64,000 nucleotides of DNA from Thermosyntropha lipolytica DSM 11003 (GTDB lineage Bacteria; Bacillota; Syntrophomonadia; Syntrophomonadales; Syntrophomonadaceae), in the NCBI RefSeq assembly GCF_900129805.1, contig NZ_FQWY01000003.1:1-64000 (forward strand), in the 5' to 3' direction. Of the stretch, positions 59,754 to 64,000 are shown one piece after another. The notes under the pieces are model-generated. The model did no database searches. It was not told the origin of the DNA and was given only the letters and a program-made list of their open reading frames with translations. The position numbers and the translations under genes were made by a program. Position 1 is the stretch's first letter. Each line of letters opens with the position of its first letter.

Positions 59754-59960
59754 TTATATTTTAAGCTTATAGACCTCAAAGAGAGGTGCTATAGGATTAA
59801 AAATAAGCTTTCCCTTAAACTGGGCCAGGCTAAGATAAACCCCCAGGGAAAAGACTATAAGGAAAATTATGATTTCTTTATACAGCCTTTTTTGATACAG
59901 AAAAGGCAATTCCAGGAAAAGTATGGCTAAATATAAAATTATAAGCAGAGCAAGCAGCAT
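59754..59960 (-). CDS. Small two-helix membrane protein, GerD-subunit-like (2TM type)
   Basis: A 68-aa protein with two hydrophobic helices (about 1-18 and 29-46) and a basic tail. Like the 77-aa protein at 58319 it sits between two ger subunit genes, here two GerAC-type genes. ATG at 59960 follows AGAAGGAGAG. The two small proteins share only the two-helix plan. Confidence 0.7.
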   Translation of the reverse strand: MLLALLIILYLAILFLELPFLYQKRLYKEIIIFLIVFSLGVYLSLAQFKGKLIFNPIAPLFEVYKLKI

Positions 59961-59978
59961 AAAAATCTCTCCTTCTGT

Positions 59979-61136
59979 TTAGGGAGTGGATACAAATGAT
60001 TTATCAGTAAGATAAGTGCGCCGCAGCTTGAATTTTACCTCTATCTGCGGCTTGACCCGGGGAAAAATTTCCGGCCAGTCTTCGGCGATTTCCTTCCAGA
60101 AGTAGGGATAGTCATTTTCCACCAGTTTCCCCCAGCCAAAAACATCGGCTTTAAGCTTTTGGGCCTGGCGAATAGAAAGGTTCATCTGCCTTTTTATTTC
60201 GGCTTCAGTAGCTTTTTCAATATCTTTAATGCGGGAAAAGGTTAAGAGGTTTTCGCTCCCCGTTTGTTCATAAAAATTTCCCTCACTGTTCACCTTTATT
60301 TTTACGATAATTTGTCCTTCTCTAACTTCTGCTTTGGCCTGGGTGGTGATGTTTATAAACTCTAAAGTCATGAGGTTTTGCGGATTTACAGGTGAAGGGA
60401 CATTTATGATGCCTCCTTTTTTAGTCCCGGGGTAGATAAACCGGTAGCCCCGGCTTTCTTCTTCGTTGAAATGGCCTACCATCCTGGTGCCCAGGAAAAC
60501 AGCGGAGCCGTTTACCATAAACAGCTCTTTTCCGCCTTTATTTACGGCAGTAATCTGGGGAACCAGGGGTTCAATACCCGGAGCAGAAGCTCTTTTGATA
60601 AAATCGCCCAGGGATACTGGTGTATATATGCCCAGCACCTTTTCTTGAATATCAAGAATGTTGACTATGGCCTGAGCGGGAAAAGGTTCTAGAGGCGGCT
60701 TGATTTGCAGTATTTTTTCCGGGGAGGTTTTATGGGCTATTACCAGGGAACTGTTTTTACGCACATTCGGATTACGGGAGACAGTATCGATGAGAAAATT
60801 TATATCTTTAAAAGCCAGTTTTTCACTTACCAGAATAGTATTGGTATAAGTCCACAAAGGCATACGAGGAAGGGTAAGGTTTATTTTACGAGCCGCCTGC
60901 ACCAGAGATTCTCCGGTTTCCGTCAAGACCAGAAACTGGGGTTCACTATCTTCATTTCCGCTTTCGCCGGGAGCCGAAGGTTTGGCTATCTGGACACTCA
61001 GCTTTATTTGGCCTTTTTCCTCTTCCACCCCTATACTCAAAACAGCTGCCGTATTGTTGATGTCCCGGGTTTCACAACCTATAAGGAAAAGGGAAAAGAT
61101 GATAGGGATTAAAAGAAGGACAGGTTTACTCCTCAA
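59979..61136 (-). CDS. Spore germination lipoprotein, GerAC-type (copy 1)
   Basis: A 385-aa receptor lipoprotein. Lipobox LIGC, then ETRDINNTAAVLSIGVE; PRMPLWTYTNTILVSEKLA and VFLGTRMVGHFNEEESRGYR are the conserved segments. TTG at 61136 overlaps the GerAA-type stop as TTGA, with GGAGGAG upstream, so the two are coupled. It belongs to the first ABC set of the cluster. Confidence 0.93.
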   Translation of the reverse strand: MRSKPVLLLIPIIFSLFLIGCETRDINNTAAVLSIGVEEEKGQIKLSVQIAKPSAPGESGNEDSEPQFLVLTETGESLVQAARKINLTLPRMPLWTYTNTILVSEKLAFKDINFLIDTVSRNPNVRKNSSLVIAHKTSPEKILQIKPPLEPFPAQAIVNILDIQEKVLGIYTPVSLGDFIKRASAPGIEPLVPQITAVNKGGKELFMVNGSAVFLGTRMVGHFNEEESRGYRFIYPGTKKGGIINVPSPVNPQNLMTLEFINITTQAKAEVREGQIIVKIKVNSEGNFYEQTGSENLLTFSRIKDIEKATEAEIKRQMNLSIRQAQKLKADVFGWGKLVENDYPYFWKEIAEDWPEIFPRVKPQIEVKFKLRRTYLTDKSFVSTP

Positions 61137-62692
61137 TGTTTTTCTCCTCCTCCCTGGCGGTTTTGCCGCACATAATTCTGCATTCCTTCCAGATAAGGAC
61201 GGTGGAGATTGGAGAACCAGGGACGCCTTACCACCACGTCAGTCATCTGTTCTAAGTTGGCGGGAGCTAGAGGAGAAAGATAAGGAAGCCCCAGGCTGGA
61301 TAAGGATGCCATGCGCGTAAGCATGAGGATGAGAACGATCATTATGCCCAAAAAGCCCAGTACACTGCTGGCCGCCAGAAATCCGAAGCGGGCGATGCGG
61401 TTTATAATACCTGCATTATAGGCCGGAGTGACAAAAGATGCTATTCCCGTAGCGGCTACGATTACTACCATAGGGGTGGAGACTAGTCCGGCTCTAACCG
61501 CAGCATCTCCGATAATAAGAGCCCCTACAATACTTACGGCTGGGCCTACTGCCCGGGGCAGACGCAAACCGGCTTCCCGCAGGAGTTCAAAGGTTATTTC
61601 CAGAAGAATAGCTTCGATAAAGGCAGGAAAAGGGACACCCTGCCGGGTAGCAGCTATGGTGAGATAAAGAGCCGTCGGGATCATTTCGTGATGGAAAGTT
61701 ATCACGGCTACATACAGAGAAGGAAGCAGGAGCGAAATCCAGAAAGCCACAAAACGCAGCATACGAAAAAGGGAAGCCGGAATATAGTTGTTGTAATAAT
61801 CTTCTGGCGAAAGCCAGAACTGGGGGAAAGATATAGGCATAATTATAGCCATCGGCGAGCCATCTACCATTATGCCCACCCTTCCTTCCAGGAGATGGGC
61901 AGCTACGCGGTCAGGCTTTTCCGTATGTTCTACCTGGGAGAAAATAGTATTTTTATGATCAACAATAAATTCTTCCAGCATGGCAGAATCCAGAATGCCA
62001 TCGACATCAATTCTTTTAAGTCGGGCTTTAACTTCTTCCACCAGGCCCGGGGGAGCAATTCCTTCTACATAACAGAGCACCACATCGGTTTTCGTAACTC
62101 TCCCCAGAATAAAGGCCTCTATTTTAAAATTGCTGCTTTTTATGCGCCTTCTTAAAAGAGCCGTATTAAAGCGCAAGGTTTCGGAAAAACCTTCTTTGGG
62201 ACCGAATATGACAACTTCATTATCCGGGGTTTGGATGGAGCGGGTCTGCCAGGAACGGGTGCCGGCAGACAGGGCTCTATCATAGCCATCAATGATAAGT
62301 ATGGTATCTCCAGAACTTATATGGTGTACTATTTCTCCCAGAGTTGAAAGCTCTTTTACCTCGGCTACAGCTACTATGCTGTTTTTTATTTTCAGGAAAA
62401 GATGGCCCTGATCTTCTAAACCGGGATCTATATTAACCATCCCTATTTCCAGGATAAGGGGTTTTATAATATTTTCTTCTATTTCCCTGCGGTCAGTAAG
62501 GCCGTCAAAGTACAAAACCAGCCCTTTATGCCCCCGGGAACCGAAGGTAAACTCCCGGAAAACAGCATCCGAGCAGTTAAAAAGGATTTTTTTAAGACCG
62601 CTTATGTTTTCCTCTATATCAGAGGATATAGGATGGTTGATAAGTTCGTGAGAGGTGAGAAGGGACAGATTTTTTTTATTTATATAGCGCAT
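61133..62692 (-). CDS. Spore germination protein, GerAA-type
   Basis: A 519-aa receptor subunit of the spore inner membrane. The large N-terminal domain (about 1-290) contains FDGLTDRREIEENIIKPL and a KxD-type GRVTKTDVVLCYVEG. About five helices follow, with PSLYVAVITFHHEMIPTALY and the PFPAFIEAILLEITFELLRE and RLPRAVGPAVSIVGALIIGD segments typical of GerAA. The ATG follows CGGAGG. It is the only A subunit in the cluster, although there are two B and two C genes. Confidence 0.94.
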   Translation of the reverse strand: MRYINKKNLSLLTSHELINHPISSDIEENISGLKKILFNCSDAVFREFTFGSRGHKGLVLYFDGLTDRREIEENIIKPLILEIGMVNIDPGLEDQGHLFLKIKNSIVAVAEVKELSTLGEIVHHISSGDTILIIDGYDRALSAGTRSWQTRSIQTPDNEVVIFGPKEGFSETLRFNTALLRRRIKSSNFKIEAFILGRVTKTDVVLCYVEGIAPPGLVEEVKARLKRIDVDGILDSAMLEEFIVDHKNTIFSQVEHTEKPDRVAAHLLEGRVGIMVDGSPMAIIMPISFPQFWLSPEDYYNNYIPASLFRMLRFVAFWISLLLPSLYVAVITFHHEMIPTALYLTIAATRQGVPFPAFIEAILLEITFELLREAGLRLPRAVGPAVSIVGALIIGDAAVRAGLVSTPMVVIVAATGIASFVTPAYNAGIINRIARFGFLAASSVLGFLGIMIVLILMLTRMASLSSLGLPYLSPLAPANLEQMTDVVVRRPWFSNLHRPYLEGMQNYVRQNRQGGGEKH

Positions 62693-62796
62693 ATATTTTA
62701 CCTCCGGAAAATAATTAGCCTGAATAGAGGCCTGACAGGATATAGTTTAAGCCGGTAAAGGTCAGCTTATGCAGATTGGCATCTATTCAGTTTTAT

Positions 62797-63927
62797 TTAA
62801 TTCAGGTAGGTGGGGAAATGGTCTTTTATTTCTAAAGGAGAGCTTGAGGAGGGATAAGGCTTTTTCCAGGTGATGAAAAATAGCAGCAAAGGGATGAGGA
62901 AAAAGAAGATAAACAGCAAAACCGGGGCGATATGGACGATGATGATATTAAGTTCCAGGATATTACTGGCCATTTGCAGAGCCAGGACGGCAATGATTAA
63001 AGAAGAAGGGGAGGCCAGGAAACGGTATTCCTGGAGATTAAATACGAAACTGGTGGTTATGCAGAACAGGAAAAGGAAAAGGGTGGAGCTGCCGAATATG
63101 CCGATGACCCAGAGGCCGATAAAGATAGCATCCAGGTTAGTTATGAAATCGGCAATGTTGATGATGCGTACCACGATAAAGGTAGGAAAGGTAAAAAGTT
63201 TGGCGGCATGAGCGCCAAGCACCATTATAGTAGCTATGGTGATAGAGCTTATGAGGGTGATAAAAGTAAATAAAACTTTAATCATTATAGAGAAAGAAGC
63301 TTTTTTATCCGGGATAAAAAAAGCTAAAAAAAGGATAGCTGTAAGCTTAAGTATTTCACTGGTTAACATAAAGACGGCGCGGAAAAAGGATTCCAGGCTG
63401 TTTATGTAGGCAAAAGGCAAAAGATTTTTAATATCCGGGTGCTGAAAAAAGGAAAGGAAGGCTATGGTAAAAGCAAAGCTTAGGCCCAGGATTACGATTA
63501 CTTCACACATGCGGGCAAAATTGCCCAGGCCAGTTTTAACCGCCAGACAGCTGCACAGAAGAAGCAGCCCTAAAAATATGGTTATGGGGGTCTGGGGCAG
63601 AACATTAGTTTCTATAAAATCTATAAACAGGCGCAGGGAAAAAGAGGTAAAGAACAGGAAAATAAGGGAGTACAAAAAGCCTATTATTTTGCCTGCTTTG
63701 GGGCCTAAGTGTTCTTCCAGCATAAAAGGAAAAGGAAAAGTGCTTTTTTGAATAATATAGTGAAAAATATAAATGATGAGGATGCCGGGTATTATAGTAG
63801 CGACTACGGCTAAATAAGCATTGTTTAAAAGAAGATCGATAGCATATTTGCCTACCTGAAGAAAAGCTATAGGAGCACAAAAAAGGAGCAGCATACAGTA
63901 AACCTGAAAATTGCTTAATCTCAACAT
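62797..63927 (-). CDS. Spore germination protein, GerAB-type (first copy)
   Basis: A 376-aa GerAB-type permease-like subunit with about ten helices; starts MLRLSNFQVYCMLLLFCAPI and has LLLCSCLAVKTGLGNFARMCE. ATG at 63927 has AGAGGA at good spacing; the ATG three codons earlier overlaps that site. First gene of the cluster, about 36 bases after a forespore-type promoter. It differs widely from the copy at 57196, which suggests a different germinant or partner. Confidence 0.9.
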   Translation of the reverse strand: MLRLSNFQVYCMLLLFCAPIAFLQVGKYAIDLLLNNAYLAVVATIIPGILIIYIFHYIIQKSTFPFPFMLEEHLGPKAGKIIGFLYSLIFLFFTSFSLRLFIDFIETNVLPQTPITIFLGLLLLCSCLAVKTGLGNFARMCEVIVILGLSFAFTIAFLSFFQHPDIKNLLPFAYINSLESFFRAVFMLTSEILKLTAILFLAFFIPDKKASFSIMIKVLFTFITLISSITIATIMVLGAHAAKLFTFPTFIVVRIINIADFITNLDAIFIGLWVIGIFGSSTLFLFLFCITTSFVFNLQEYRFLASPSSLIIAVLALQMASNILELNIIIVHIAPVLLFIFFFLIPLLLFFITWKKPYPSSSSPLEIKDHFPTYLN

Positions 63928-63962
63928 ATGTTTCATCCTCTTGTTCTGTTTAATTTAAAAGG

Positions 63963-63991
63963 TATTATTCCCCTAGCGGGCAAAGTTAAAC
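63963..63991 (-). promoter_or_regulatory. Candidate forespore (sigma-F/G) promoter of the ger cluster
   Basis: On the minus strand GTTTA (63991-63987), a 14-base spacer and GGGAATAATA (63972-63963), a perfect GGNRANAMTW. Same -35 and spacing as the spoIIR element. ger operons are forespore-expressed, usually by sigma-G, so recognition by sigma-F, sigma-G or both is open. Confidence 0.5.
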
Positions 63992-64000
63992 CTGGTCTGG

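Noticed and set aside
1-64000. tRNA genes, CRISPR arrays, insertion sequences, prophage, integrases
   Set aside because: Looked for on both strands; no tRNA-like folds, regularly spaced repeats, transposase motifs or phage genes were seen.

Overview
The window reads as chromosomal DNA of an anaerobic, endospore-forming member of the Firmicutes. It opens with the end of a 23S-5S rRNA unit and then follows the Bacillus subtilis order gin/csfB - yaaO - tmk - yaaR - holB - ricT - yabA - yabB - rsmI - abrB - metG - tatD - yabE - rsmA - veg ... ispE - GntR ... glmU - prs - ctc - pth - fin - mfd. Spore-specific genes (gin, fin, spoIIR, a ger cluster) show that it sporulates. The protein composition (rich in Lys, Glu, Arg) and a family I.5 lipase with a signal peptide suggest a Syntrophomonadaceae-like, possibly thermophilic, lipolytic clostridium such as Thermosyntropha or Syntrophomonas. 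That placement is inference.

Layout. 0-0.25 kb: rRNA. 0.8-2.4 kb: secreted lipase, visibly richer in A+T than its surroundings. 2.6-16.3 kb: conserved housekeeping block. 16.4-38.5 kb: accessory block lying between veg and ispE. It holds a SPOCS-like/glycosyltransferase cluster with two sigma-K-like promoters, a patatin, a YtrA-type GntR-ABC operon, divergent pabA and pabBC (folate) with an attenuator-like leader, a likely small RNA gene, an FN3/copper-amine-oxidase-domain secreted protein, a DUF916-like surface-protein locus, spoIIR, and an eight-gene cysteine-rich ABC/efflux operon that matches the SAO (selenocysteine-assisted organometal) gene set in an all-cysteine form. 38.7-41.0 kb: ispE, an FCD regulator and a nucleotidyltransferase. 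41.1-49.9 kb: envelope polysaccharide block (MurJ, nucleotide-sugar dehydrogenase, glycosyltransferases, O-antigen-ligase-like protein, CsaB). 50.1-57.2 kb: glmU-prs-ctc-pth-fin-mfd. 57.2-63.9 kb: a minus-strand ger cluster with one A, two B, two C and two small two-helix subunits.

How it fits together. Four candidate forespore (sigma-F/G type) promoters precede gin, spoIIR, fin and the ger cluster, all with a GGNRANAMTW -10 box. Two sigma-K type elements precede the glycosyltransferase and the second SPOCS-like gene, which suggests a mother-cell spore-surface function. The strongest candidates for something undescribed are the roughly 110-nt RNA at 27.05-27.16 kb, the pab attenuator with overlapping divergent promoters, the all-cysteine SAO locus with two substrate-binding proteins, and the DUF916-like secreted-protein locus. 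All homology statements come from reading the sequence and from memory; no search was run.
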